In this document: positions 48,123 through 59,649 of the stretch, one piece after another
How positions within the stretch are numbered: the stretch's first letter is position 1
How the letters are laid out: every line of letters starts with the position of its first letter
Origin: Przewalskia tangutica
Lineage: Eukaryota; Streptophyta; Magnoliopsida; Solanales; Solanaceae
Assembly (NCBI GenBank): GCA_029844215.1
Contig: CM056718.1
Location: forward strand, 165,033,396 to 165,097,395
Reading direction: 5' to 3'
Length of the DNA: 64,000 nt
The notes under the pieces: model-generated
Told to the model about the DNA's origin: nothing
Database searches by the model: none
What the model saw: only the letters and a program-made list of their open reading frames with translations
Translations under genes and position numbers: made by a program

Positions 48123-49516
48123 TGATCGGTGTATTTTATATACACCTTTTGAGTCTGTTTTAGTTAGTCTTTTGTCCCATTTTGCACATATAAGTGTCGT
48201 ATTAGGATAGTTTTTCTTTCTATTGAGTCAAAGTGGTTGAAATGGCCAAATGGCGGAAAAGGAGCAAAAAGAGGGCAAGAGAGATGCGGTGAGCGAGAAA
48301 GTGGCGAACGAGGCTAAAATCCGGACCAGCGCGGCCTCCTGCGGCAGCGAGCGCGGCGCCGATGTCGAAGCGAAGACTTCGGCGCATGGCGCTCACCGAG
48401 CAGCGAATCACGCGGCGCGCTAAACATCCGAGGAGCTACAGAAGTTACAGCGCCGCGGCTCGACAGCCAGATATCAGGCGCTGCGCTAAAACACCCGGAC
48501 GGATCGCAGAACTTCGGCGCGGCCCACTGCGAACGCGGCGCGGCAAGCGTAAAAATTAGGTCTTTTGTGATTTTTGGGCGAACTGCAGGGAAAAGAAGGG
48601 AGGCGTTTTAAACCTATAAAAGGAGAACCCTAGGCAGTTTTTGGGAGTTCCCTTTCTTGCATAACTCAAGATTTTCTTGCTAGGAGATTGGAGACCTAAA
48701 CATTAGTAATTTCTTTCCTTTTTCTTTTCTTTAATTCAGTTTTTGCATTATGAACTTTGAATTAGTTCTTGTCATATTCATGGCTAGGAACTAATTCTCT
48801 TATAGGGTTTTCTATGTTGAATTTCTTGAACCTTATGTTATAAATTAATGCATGCTTATGGTTATTATTCTTATTGAGAGATCTATCCAATAATTGAGTT
48901 GAATTCTTGGTAGCTAATTGACAACTAGTTATCACTATATGATTTCTAATCAGTTACGAAAAGGGGATTGTGAATATCTTTGTAAGTTGGGTGGCAGATC
49001 TTGAATTGGGGATGAAAATACCTCAATTAGATTTGTAAGCGTTGATGAGAGGCTTAACAACCCTAATTTTGCGCATTGTGCGTGACGATCAACTAGGTTT
49101 TGTGCTTAATCCTCCTATGGCGTTACCCTTATCGTGAAAGTTAGGTAAGGAACAATCTGGGGTTGAGTGTTTATATAACCCTAACGGAGTATAAAGCGAT
49201 TTACGTAAACTGCTTTCTCCAAAGAAGAATACCATAAGTTAATGTATTAGTAAGTAGCATAAGCGGATAGTAAGGATACATAGAAGCCCTATTCTCATCA
49301 CATCTGAATTAAATCTTTATATTTAATTAGCTTTCATAACTCTTAGTTACAAACCAAACAATCAATCATTAATTCACCAAATAGATACTAGAAAATAGAT
49401 AACTGATACTTGGACCCTAATCCTAGAGGACGATATTCGGTCTTATCCAAGACTATACTACTTGATACGATAACGTGCACTTGCGTTTAAAAGTGTGTGC
49501 ATCTTAACGCGCATCA
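48123..49516 (+). repeat. Athila-like 3' LTR
   Basis: 1394 bp. Boundary and TSD as described for the element. Confidence 0.93.
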
Positions 49517-49521
49517 AGCAT

Positions 49522-49750
49522 GAAGACCCAGCCAGTCATGATGCAGAGCAAGGAGACGTATTGGAAGATTGAATTTGCATCCCTGTTCTGGTCCACCTAG
49601 AGTCTAGATAAGAAGAGCAATTTAGTTTAGCAGAATAATTTAAGACTCATATTTAGTTTTATAATGTTTTGCTTAAGTTTTCACAGATTGGAACTACGTG
49701 TGACCTGATTCCCTTGACGATATGTAAAGGCCTGAAGGATAACACTAAGT
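49522..49750 (+). other. 3' tail of the outer Tat-like element
   Basis: Continues the host after the AGCAT duplication. The 'gaactacgtgtgacctgatt' string is of the kind seen near the 3' end of Tat-type elements. No 3' LTR beginning TGTTGACACCC follows, so the element is truncated or rearranged here. Confidence 0.5.
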
Positions 49751-50540
49751 CAAATGTTTCGTCGATTGAATGTAATTAGAAGAAGATTATACCTAAATGT
49801 TCGGTTGATGACCAGGATAATAAAATGAGAAAAGACTGAAAAATAGGGCGGGGCCAGCGGTGCCTGCTTTGGGGACGCGGTGCGAACAGCGGCGACGCGG
49901 TGCACACGGATTATGGCGATCAATTTTGTCGATCGATTTTCTACTGGGCCCAGCCCACGGAATCCTAAGCCTCTGTTTACAACTATAAATAGAGGGCTTA
50001 CCTCCCATTTCAAATACACCAAAAACCTAAGAGAGGTCAATCTCTTCTAAAGCTCTGTCAGAATCCTTAGCATTCCTGACATAGCACTTTACATCATAAT
50101 TTCCAGAACTTAAAAATCGAGGGACGTTTGCGTGTGCACCCTCGGACTACACAGAACACAAAGATTCAACTGCTTGGTTGATTGCTACAAAATGTAATTC
50201 TTCTGTCGAAGTTTTACATTTGTTTTGTGCTTTGTATATTAGTAACGCGCATCCGTTTTCTTGCTGCATCTGTTTTCTTAATAAAAGGTATGCTCTAATA
50301 TGGTATGAATAAAGGGACTTTTAAGCGAGCGCACTAGCGCTTGGCGTTGCGAACAAGCGACGGTTGTGCATTGTAAAAGAAGAGGTTAGTTCTGACAACG
50401 GCGAAAGGCGATAGTATCTTGTACCTGAACCGGTGGCTCACTTTTTCTTTACATTACATATCATACTTCAGTTTGATCGCTTATGTCGGGTTTGAAACAT
50501 AAATTTTTAAATTACGCTGCGTGTACGAACCCGACGTAAA
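49751..50540 (+). other. LTR-like region of unknown family
   Basis: GC-rich segment, then TATAAATA at 49984-49991, then a leader-like stretch and a U5-like T-rich part ending in GC-rich sequence near 50540. The composition fits an LTR promoter region, but neither ends nor TSD were found. Confidence 0.4.
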
Positions 50541-52261
50541 CACCTACGATATCTTCATGTATCATGATAACACTTGTATAATTTCAAACACGTGAAACGT
50601 ACTACTTTACTATTCTCTTTTCTTCAGTATCTTGATTACAGGTTTCACAAGTTAGAAGATATTTTTTATATAAATCTTATATCACTAACGTTGATCTAAT
50701 AAAAAGACAGTCTTGTACACTAAACTTTTGTTATGCGTAGGGTTCGAAGAATGGCTGGACCAACACTAATGCTGATCTAATATAAGTTAAAATATAATCT
50801 CTACCCCATGACTCATTACTTATTTTCGTAATCTAGCTTTCTCTAATTTGAAAATTTCCCTTTGGTATGGGTTGATATTTTTAAGTTTGTCTCCGTTAGT
50901 ATTTTATGCCCTCGTTGTTTTCACTGAATGAAAGATTTATCACTGTACCAACAAATGGGGTGTTAATGTATTCTTTCTCATTTCTTTAATTGAATTACTT
51001 CATAGTTGTACCATAGTCCATAGATCAGCAATAGAAGAAAATGCTAAAACGTGACAAACTCTTGTCTAGTTATAAAATTGTTATTCCATCTTGTACACTC
51101 GAGTATGACACCACCACTGTAATAATTGAATAAAACTGCCAAATGATGATAATCTATTTTAATCATGGAAAGAAACATGTACATTATTACTAGTAATTTG
51201 AATATAATTTTCGGTTGGGTCAGGCAATGAGATAATATGGCTTTTCTCCTCCCTCCAAAAAATCTTAGTTTGAAATATTTGTAATCCGCATTAGGATATT
51301 ATTATTTTTTACGAAGGTATGGTGGAAATAAATAAAGTTGGTCATTCCTGGCCTGTTCCAGAGACATTTTCAGTGGTCCAAAAGTACTACTATTCTTTCG
51401 TAATATTATAAATTTATTAGAAACGGTAAATAATGGATCTTGGGTCTAACTCAACCCCAAAAGCTAGCTTGTAGGATAAGGATTGTCCAAGTCCATATAA
51501 GGAGTTCATGTTCCCATTTCACACTCCCCGCACGCCCATACCTCGTTAACTAGAGTGTGAATAATATAATTTGGGGACCCAACATCGACGAACAAAGAGT
51601 TGGAATGTATGCATTTACGTCACAGTATAAAGAATGAATCTTGGGCTAACTTCAAAGCTAGTTTGTAAGGTGAGGATTGTCCAAGTCCATATAAGAAGAT
51701 AATATTCTCATTCTATATCCGATGTGAAACTCTTAACAGAAACTATTTCTGGAGTGCTTGAACCAACTGACGTTTGTTATGTAGAAAAAACCATTCAGAC
51801 AACATGGGGCAGGCAATGAGGACGGGCCAAAGAGAAGGATTGACAAATTTTTAAGTTAGTAAATTTATGAAGGGCGGGTTTAGGGTTTTATAAAGCATAA
51901 CACAATTCATATGATACATTCATTTTTGGGCTCAATGAAAGCATAGCCTGAGTAACAAATCTATAAGATCTGCTGAGGTATACGTGCCATAGACTTGAAT
52001 CTTGACATTAAAGCACTTGCAATTCGTGAAGTGTAGCAAAGAGAAATTCATAACAAATGGAACAAATTAAAGTGTTAATATTTTCGGATGCCAGCAAAAA
52101 TGTGGAGGATATGATTTGCGGGAAGGTGGAGACCTCTTGGGAGATCGATACGTACAATTTGTGAATTTCGAACATCCTCAAGCAATGCTAATTTGAAATG
52201 TAAATATTTCTACGCATATTTCTAGGACTTAAAGCTCTCGCGTATAGTTTAGCTAATTTTT
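50541..52261. other. Intergenic with two diverged repeat copies
   Basis: A module containing 'cttgggtctaac', 'aagctag' and 'aggattgtccaagtccatat' occurs at 51437-51502 and again, diverged, at 51635-51698. It resembles a promoter or leader part of a dispersed plant element. No gene seen in the remainder. Confidence 0.5.
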
Positions 52262-52268
52262 TACTCTA

Positions 52269-52506
52269 TGTAAGAATTATTTGAAATGATAAATCTTCCT
52301 TAAACTTTATTCATCCCAATGGTAACAATATATACACTAACTAATAATTAATAGGAAGATTAAGTCTTCCCTAAAATCCTCCTCCCTATCCCATAATATA
52401 TTCTTATATTAATACTATTCTATTTAATACATAATACTACTTACCATATACATAAGATTCTACATAATTATATTATTAATTATAATTAATAATAAATATT
52501 CTAACA
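52269..52506 (-). repeat. Copia 3' LTR (left)
   Basis: TGTAAGAATTATTTG...TATTCTAACA, 238 bp. Confidence 0.95.
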
Positions 52507-52640
52507 CTCCCCCGCAGTCGAAGCCGGAGGAAGGCGAATGCTGAGACTGTCCCGAAATTCTTCAAATAATATCAGCGGAAGCCCTTTTGTGAAGATATCG
52601 CAATCGATGTCGTGTCGGGACATGTATAACACTCGCGCTG

Positions 52641-54010
52641 TCAGCGAGCTACCTTTTCACGGACAAAATGAATATCTAACTCGATATGCTTAGTGCGTTG
52701 ATGATGGATTGGATTCGGAGAAATAAATCGCACTAATGTTATCACGATATACCGTAGTGGTGTCGGAATAGAATGATGAAGCTCGAGTAAAAGATTAGAA
52801 TCGGCGTAGTCGGAACCTGACATTGGCTCTGCGCGTGATTGACTTTTTGGAGCGTGATACGGTGGGTTGCCTTTTGGAGGACCGTGATACTAAATTATCA
52901 GGAAGGCGATATCCGGAGGTGGAGCGTCTGGTGTCTGGACATCCTGCCCAATCTGCATCTGTGTAGGTGACAAGCTTGGTCATGGAAGAAGGGTACAAAT
53001 GTAATCCATAATTCAGAGTGCCCTGAATATATCGTACAATACGTTTGAGTGTTTGCATATGTTCTTCCATTGGATTGTGCATGAACAAACACACTTGTTG
53101 TATTGCATATGTAATATCTGGCCTGGTGAATGTGAGATATTGCAAAGCTCCTGTCAAGATGCGATACAATGTCGGATTGGCAAAAGGACTACTGGATATG
53201 GCACTCAATTTTGACTTGGTATCTACTGGAGTTGCAGAAGGTTTGCAAGATGACATTCCAGCCCGTTCTACGATTTACGATCATCGCTTCCGGGAAAGAA
53301 ATAAACCACGTCGTGGCGTGTCACCGCAATTCCTAGAAAGTAGTGAAGTGGACCAAGATCCTTCATAGCAAATTCGAACTTACTGGGTCATGATATTCTT
53401 GCGAAGAGAGTGAAGAAATTTGTTAGGATAATATCGTCTACATATAAGAGAATATAAGCGATATGATTACCACGTTGATAAATAAATAGTGAATTATCCG
53501 AGAGCAATTTGTTTGAGAAACCCATGTTGAACACAAAATCGCAAACCGCTTGTACAAGTCACGGGAGTCTGTTTGAGGCCATATAATGATTTTTAAGTAA
53601 ACACACATGATTGGGATATCGAGCATCTGTACCCCGATGGTTGGTGCGTGTATCTGATCTCGCTCAGTGTCCGTATGAAGGCATTCTTGACATCGATTGA
53701 TGAAGTAACCATCCTTTTGAGAGGCTAGGCGAGAACAATTCGATGGTTCTTTGGTTTAACCAATCGGTGAATGTCTCGCAATCTAATCCACGTGTTGAGT
53801 CTTGCCATCACCTACAAGTCGGACCTTATGCGCTCGAAAGAACCATCGATTTTTTTATGGCTAAAAATCCACATGTAACGAATTATATTAGCATTAGATG
53901 AGCAGGTACTAACTCCGTATCTATTTTTAATTAGAGCATGATATTCATCATCCATGACCATTTTCCAATTAAGATCTTTTAGAGCAGACACAGAGTTACA
54001 AGACAAAGGT
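52641..54010 (-). pseudogene. Copia reverse transcriptase end and RNase H, degenerate
   Basis: RNase H and its approach are clearest: KPSATPVDTKSKL, YLTFTRPDITYAIQQVC, IVRYIQGTLNYGLHL and YTDADWAGCPDTRRSTSGY (53256 down). RT is poorly preserved: ALKDLNWKMVMDDEYHALI (54006 down) and scattered pieces to about 53300. Several frame breaks. Confidence 0.85.
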
Positions 54011-54477
54011 GATTTCGAGACTTGAGTGTGTAGACTGTATTTGGCATTGGGTTTTGTAATTCCATGTATTGACTACGGGTGTTGGCCGGTTTAGTGGGCG
54101 ATGGATCGACGCCATGGCGGGAGTGAGGCAGTGGTGAACGCCTTGCCCAGTTATTGTCATTTTCTCCATTTGGTTGCTGAAATTTGGGCCGAGTAGTTTG
54201 TGTGTAGTTGGGCATGGATTTGGAGGTTGGCCCAACTAAAGGGGCAGCTGGTGTGAGGTAGGGGATTCTCGTGCACTGGGCCTTGGGCCCGATGGCGATT
54301 CATTTGGGCTGTATTTTCGATGTTGGACCGTCGATCCTTGGTCGATGGGCCCAGTGCGTTTGTCGATATTTTTGCGAGTCCCGGGCTGTGGAAAAAATGA
54401 GTTAGATACGGGAGCCTATCATCATCCAAAAAATCATAAGTATTTGTCCCTGTGTCATGTATCTTGGCAAAGGGAAA

Positions 54478-55398
54478 TTATGATTCATCAAAAATTACAT
54501 AACGACATATAATCATACGTTTGGAAGAAATGTCATAACACATGTAACCACGGTGATTCGTAGGATATCCCAAGAAGACACATGGAGTAGACCGGGGTTG
54601 AAGCTTTGTGATTGTGGTGGATGGAAATAGAGGGTAGCAAAGACAACCAAATACTCTCAAATGATGATATGAGGGCTCTCGTAAGTAAAGTATTTTTAGT
54701 GGAGCTTGGTAAGACATGTTTTTATGGGGAAGGATATTCAACATGTAGGTTGTCATTTGAAGCGCATGATTCCAAAAAATGGGGGTATAGAAGCATGAGC
54801 AAGGATGTTCTCACAATATTGTTTATGGTTCTAATTTTGCGTTCGCTTCCCGTTCTGTGAAGAGGTGTGAGGGCGGGATAAGCGAAATTGTAAACCATTT
54901 GTTTTGAAAAAATCCCAAAAGCGATTATTGTCAAATTCCCTCTCATTGTCACATTGAATACTTTTAATCTCCCGTTCTAACTGAGTTCGGATAAATGCTC
55001 TAAAGTTTAGGAAAGTTGAAAACACTTGTGATTTTTTCGACTAAGGGAATGTCCACAAATAATTAGAGTAGTCATCAAGAAACGATAAATAGTATCTATG
55101 ACTGAGGAACTCAAAGCGGTGATGTCCAAATATCACAATGTAAAATATCAAACGACATAGTAGTGCATGAAGTAGAAGAAGTAAATGGCAACCTAACATG
55201 TTTACGAGGGCAAGCATGACACTTATTCAAAACATGAGTCCGAGTACATGAAATAAAATTGTTTTGTTTAAGAGAGGCCAAAATGGACTCCGGATGTCCC
55301 AATCGTTCATGCCATAGTGATGGAGCCAAGTGCAAAGTGGAAGGAACTTTAGGTGTGGATTTGGTAAACTTATTGGATAGAGCTCCCCTTGCTATCAC
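54478..55398 (-). pseudogene. Copia integrase
   Basis: The zinc-binding pre-integrase part is at 55398-55111 (SLWHERLGHPESILASL, NKCHACPRKHVRLPF). Core pieces include IKSIQCDNEREFDNNRFWDF and LSRPHTSSQNGKRTQN (55025 down), and the C-terminal LRVFGCLCYPLFPSTT with RSTPCVFLGYPTNHRGY (54756 down). Frames change between pieces. Confidence 0.88.
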
Positions 55399-55401
55399 AT
55401 C

Positions 55402-55746
55402 TCATGAGAAGCTTCCGTCACGAAAGTCGTATGCGGAAAAACCAAATGGGTCAAATTTAACAGAAACCCAATTATCACTAGTAAACTTCCTAACAGAAAC
55501 TAATTTTTTTATTAATTTGGGAGCATGCATGACATTATTTAAAACTAGTGGCGGATGTGGTGGTGATAATGTGTTTGATCCATAACCTTTTATTGGAATT
55601 GCATGGCCATTTCCGACAATAATACCATTTTCTTTGCTCAAATTAAAATAGGGTGAGAGTGTACCTTGTGACGACGTCATATGTGACGTTACCCCAAAGT
55701 CCATATACCAATTAGAATCCGGTGGATTGAGTCCAAGAGTGTGCAT
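55402..55746 (-). pseudogene. Copia protease
   Basis: Contains NWYMDFGVTSHMTSSQGTLS, the copia protease active-site region, in which the usual D-T/S-G triad reads D-F-G, and IIVGNGHAIPIKGYG. The triad change would abolish activity. Confidence 0.82.
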
Positions 55747-55753
55747 AGCCTGC

Positions 55754-56918
55754 TCAATATCCGTAGGATGGGTCGTGGTTGAATGGGCCTCCTGTCATTG
55801 GGCCGGAGGAGGCCCAAAATCTTGTCTCTTCTTTGAAAGCAGACCAGTGAAATAGGCTCTTGGGTCGACCTCCATGTTGTCTACTCTGTTTGGATGTGGC
55901 TGAAATTTCTTTGGGTATCTGTGGGTAGCCCAATTCTGGCGCTGCTTCTTTGCCGATCTTTGAAATTTCTTGGGTATCGCTTGGGTAGCCCAGTGCGGTA
56001 TTCTTGCTTTGCGATTCTTGCCGTATTTCTTGCCAGGGCCTTCCGCTGGTGGTTCGATGGCACAGTGGTTCTTGCCCGATAGCCACCGCGGAGTTAGTCT
56101 TTGCCATGTATGCCGTCGGAGTTGGTGTTCCGCCATTTCGCCATACGATTCCGGTGACCGCACCTTATTATTTCCGCGATTTTCACCATTCTTATTATTT
56201 CCACGTCTTTTTGACTCTTATTTTGTGAAGAATAGGCAAAATAATTACCATCATTTGAATAGGTGGCAACCATGGCGGAATTTGTAGTCGTTGAAACCTT
56301 ACCAATCAAACGACTCTTGAGAACAAGCGTGGATCTTGCTTGATAAAACTTTAGTAGAGATTACTTTGTGGATTAGTGTTCCCACCACTATAAGCATCCG
56401 TGAGACCAACAACTAATTGTAAAACTAGCAGGTTGTCGAAGCGGGTGAACTACGTTCTCGATTGACCGCCACCACTTTGAGGCGTTGTGATGGGTTGAAG
56501 CGTTAGGAAGTCTGCCGTGACAATGGTTGAAAATTCTTGTTCCAACGCCTTGTGGCGAGAGTTTTGATTATCTTGAAAAATGTCTCTCAGCGTTCCCGTA
56601 CGCGCCGTGGCGATGAATCTGGTTCCATTATTGTACGCAAAGTGCGTGGATATTGTTGCATAAATCCACCAAACCAGTGGCATCGAGGTATCAGCGATTC
56701 TTTGTCCGCCGAGACGATTGTTCCGTTGTTGTACCATTTTTTGGTGGAATTATACGATGAAGAACTTTGTGAGCCCTGCAACAAATTTTGAACAACTCCG
56801 CCCATCTTGCGTAGTGAACAGTTTCCATCTCTAGTTTGACAGAAATATGTGTTTTGATGTTGGAGATAGTAAGGGCTGAGTGAAACGAAGACTTTGATTC
56901 AGACATGGTTGACAACAA
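55754..56918 (-). pseudogene. Copia gag, degenerate
   Basis: The start is near the ATG at 56906 (MSESKSSFHSALTISNIK). It is followed in other frames by QRIADTSMPLVWWIYATIST and RDIFQDNQNSRHKALEQEFS. The remaining C-terminal part is low-complexity and broken. Confidence 0.8.
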
Positions 56919-57030
56919 TAATGGAGGGGAAAAAATAATAACAATGGAGAAGACAAATTCGGTTGGATGGATGAGGAAGATGACCGAATTTGGAAGGAAT
57001 ATTTTATTTAGAGTAGGATCTTTGAATTAT

Positions 57031-57042
57031 CTTCTGATACCA
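57031..57042 (-). other. Copia primer-binding site (tRNA-Met type)
   Basis: TGGTATCAGAAG, immediately inside the right (5') LTR. Confidence 0.85.
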
Positions 57043-57280
57043 TGTAAGAATTATTTGAAATGATAAATCTTCCTTAAACTTTATTCATCCCAATGGTAAC
57101 AATATATACACTAACTAATAATTAATAGGAAGATTAAGTCTTCCCTAAAATCCTCCTCCCTATCCCATAATATATTCCTATATTAATACTATTCTATTTA
57201 ATACATAATACTACTTACCATATACATAAGATTCTACATAATTATATTATTAATTGTAATTAATAATAAATATTCTAACA
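57043..57280 (-). repeat. Copia 5' LTR (right)
   Basis: 238 bp; two mismatches to the left LTR by eye. Confidence 0.95.
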
Positions 57281-57285
57281 CTCTA

Positions 57286-57460
57286 TTCATTCTAATTTAT
57301 GCGAGGATATTTGATTGAGCATTGAGTTTAAGAATTAAAGGAAGACTTTTGAAATTTGTAATACAAAATAAGCGATGAATATTTGTGTGACTATAAATCA
57401 TCATTGAAAGTAAAGTGTGAAATTTAAAGTTAAATTATTATTAAATATAAAAAATTACCA
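57286..57460 (+). mobile_element. Stowaway-type MITE, split by the copia element
   Basis: Carries the internal block shared with the MITEs at 61337 and 63848 (GAAGACTTTTGAAATTTGT). Its outer terminus TACTCTA lies on the other side of the copia element (52262-52268), so the copia inserted within the first few bases of the MITE. The 3' end is uncertain. Confidence 0.65.
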
Positions 57461-57627
57461 GTCTTCTTAAAAGTTCTGGAAAAAAAATGTTAAATCCCAT
57501 CTGTATAAGGCAAGCAGTCCACGGGCTGATTAGTATCTTGTATCTTAATTAGGGTTGTAATATTACTATAATTGTATAATTAGTCTTCTTATAGAATATG
57601 AATCTAAATGTAAAGTAGGAATATAAT

Positions 57628-57632
<5 letters not shown>

Positions 57633-57672
<40 letters not shown>
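57633..57672. repeat. (TA)20 microsatellite
   Basis: Uninterrupted TA dinucleotides over 40 bp. Confidence 0.98.
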
Positions 57673-57677
<5 letters not shown>

Positions 57678-58070
57678 TATCAATAAGAATAATTAAAGAA
57701 TTAGTTCTTTCCAAAAAGATATCACATAAATGGAGTGACTTGGGAGTAGTTTCTCAGGTAGAGTTGTAGATGCTTTTGTTTCTTTAATTGAACGTTTTGT
57801 ACCTTTTATGAATTAATATAAGATGTGGTGTTTTCAAAAAATAAAATAAAAATAATATAGAAACTGTCAATTGAATAGCATTGCACGAGCTTTGAGTTCC
57901 ATTGGACCTTCTCTATTAGTGGCAAAGGATTTTCATATTGAAAATTTTAGTAACCGGTGCCGACGTTAGTTTCTATAACATTTTTCTCTTTGAAAATTGA
58001 AAGTTTGCCTTGCGCGACATAAGTTATGTAAGATTAAGCTATTCGGCATGTTTTTATAATATTTTTTAAA

Positions 58071-58225
58071 ATTATGTTGAATGTTGGAAATTATATCTTA
58101 TCTGACATAATTTGTGTGGAATTTATGATACATATGTTGAAATTAAATGTTAATTAAATCTGAAATTATGTCTTTCTCATATTATGTTGAGTGTTGAAAA
58201 TTATGTCTTATCCGGCATAATTTGT
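58071..58225. repeat. Two diverged 45-bp copies, 110 bp apart
   Basis: Variants of 'attatgttga(a/g)tgttg' and 'cttatc(t/c)g(a/g)cataatttgt' at 58071-58115 and 58181-58225. Confidence 0.75.
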
Positions 58226-59129
58226 AGGTTATATATAATACCTAATTATGTCTTGCGAAATTTTAATTATACCGCGCCAAAATAATAAAGGACAAAATTA
58301 AAAAAAACAAATTTAAAGGACAAAAATTAAAGAAAATCGAGGGGCATTTGTCCGAATGACCCACTCACATACCAACAACATAAATGACTATTAAAATATT
58401 ACTTTAGTCAATCATTTAATCTCGCACACGTCGTCAAAGGAAGTTGGGGAGTTCATGGAGATCAGGTCAATGGTTGCATTTATTAGCTAATCAATGAGTC
58501 CAACTATTGTAGTTGTACAGTTAGTAGATGTCAACTATAACATGTTAATAAACCTTGTTCCTTAATTAACCTACACATGCTTTACTCTCCAACTTACACG
58601 GATGGACATTAGGTTAAGCAACCAACTATAATCATGCAATTCAATAGTTAAGTTAAGAGATCGCAACTTTAAAATAAAGTAGGCAAAGGTCAAATTTATT
58701 TCTTAAATTATATGCAATGGAATAGATTTGTTCTTCGTTAATAGTTGTAGACTTCTGAACTATATAGAAAATATTTAAATTTATCTTATCCATTTTTTAA
58801 AAGAATTAATTCTTAATTGCGGAATTTAAGAGAGATTTTTTTTAGTGCAAATAATCACAAAACAGCTCAAACATAAAGTGATTCATCTTCGCTCTGATCC
58901 AAAAGTTAGGTCTTTCTTTTCGTTCATTCTTGAGAGCAAAAGGCGAAATTCCTCGCCCACAGAGTTGCCACCTCTCCGACCCGACAGAGATTGGTGAAGG
59001 AAAGTAAATTATAGTGCTTCGGCATTTGGGTGGGAGTCGCGATGTCTGTGCGTAAGTCATCCTCACATGAAGAAAAAATGAAACTCCACATCAGAATTGA
59101 GCATGTCGGATAATCATTTTCTTACTGGA
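58226..59129. other. Intergenic, upstream of the reductase-like gene
   Basis: AT-rich sequence with a dispersed-repeat-like segment at about 58290-58370. No gene seen. Confidence 0.4.
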
Positions 59130-59136
59130 ACCAACC
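59130..59136 (+). promoter_or_regulatory. Possible MYB AC element
   Basis: ACCAACC, an AC-II-type sequence bound by MYB factors in phenylpropanoid promoters, lies about 520 bp upstream of the ATG. A single 7-mer can occur by chance. Confidence 0.25.
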
Positions 59137-59519
59137 GATTTCTAGTTTCTTTTCGTTCATTCTTCAATATGGATATACTTTAAAGAGGCAAGGTTATAGC
59201 CTCATCGAAGAAAGAGGTCTATCTGCTGTTCTCCTCAAGGTGGTAAAATCCAATACCCACCTTCGCCTCAATCCTCACTCCCTGCCCCACTCACCCCACC
59301 CCTTTGCTACGTAATATTTGCTCAATTATATATTTATAAGGACCCGTTTGAACTATAACACGTCAGTATTTTCCATAGTTCACTATTTATGAGTCCACTC
59401 AGAACCAAAAAAAATAAAAAATAAAAAAATCCCTCCCATTAATTATTGGGTTAGCTAGCTAGCTGGGACCATCTATTACCTTGCTGTTTGGACGGTAGCT
59501 AGCTTCTCTCACTTGCTGC

Positions 59520-59531
59520 TATATATATATA
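59520..59531 (+). promoter_or_regulatory. TATA box of the reductase-like gene
   Basis: TATATATATATA about 120 bp before the ATG. Transcription would start near 59550-59560. Confidence 0.6.
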
Positions 59532-59579
59532 CTGAGATCTGCCATTAAACTTTCTACACCCAAACTTAAGTTAACTTAC

Positions 59580-59598
59580 TTCTCTCTCTCTCTCTCTC
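59580..59598 (+). repeat. (CT)n in the 5' UTR
   Basis: About nine CT units between the TATA box and the ATG. CT-rich leaders are common in plants. Confidence 0.8.
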
Positions 59599-59649
59599 AT
59601 ATAGAAGTTAATTAGCTTCTGACTTGCGAATTACAATCAATTAATCTTC

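Larger units (their letters stand above)
37012..49516 (+). mobile_element. Athila-like Ty3/gypsy element, both LTRs present, pol deleted
   Basis: LTRs 37012-38392 and 48123-49516 begin TGATCGGTGTATTTTATATA and end CGCGCATCA. The TSD is AGCAT (37007-37011 and 49517-49521). The PBS is tRNA-Asp type, and the polypurine tract is AAGTTTGGGGGT. Gag and protease are present, and an env-like frame lies downstream. No RT, RNase H or integrase motif occurs between about 40870 and 41100, where the sequence jumps to a 3'-of-pol-like segment. Without the nested LTR-C it is about 8.6 kb, shorter than typical Athila elements. It is non-autonomous. Confidence 0.92.
14067..49750 (+). mobile_element. Outer Tat/Ogre-like Ty3/gypsy element, non-autonomous, heavily nested
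   Basis: The element begins with an LTR (14067-17107 plus 30263-30991), followed by a primer-binding site (30996), a leader (31014-31372 continuing at 35660), a gag remnant (36116-36897), and a 3' tail after the Athila insertion (49522 to about 49750). No RT, RNase H or integrase is present in the host portions, so it was a deletion derivative or had to be mobilised in trans. The gag type and PBS point to the Tat lineage. The 3' LTR was not found. Three insertions interrupt it: a solo LTR carrying a chromovirus, a solo LTR of its own family, and an Athila-like element. Confidence 0.8.
52269..57280 (-). mobile_element. Ty1/copia retrotransposon, recent, minus strand
   Basis: 5012 bp with LTRs 52269-52506 and 57043-57280 (238 bp each) that differ at two positions by eye. 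The TSD is CTCTA (52264-52268 and 57281-57285). The PBS on the minus strand reads TGGTATCAGAAG (57042-57031), and a G-rich polypurine tract (GCGGGGGAG) abuts the left LTR. Gag, protease, integrase, RT and RNase H segments follow in copia order but in many frames. The small LTR fits an Ale/Retrofit-like element; the clade was not tested. Confidence 0.94.

Noticed and set aside
53045..53368. Plus-strand frames opposite the copia RT and RNase H (also 55259-55585)
   Set aside because: Antisense shadows of pol; no independent evidence.
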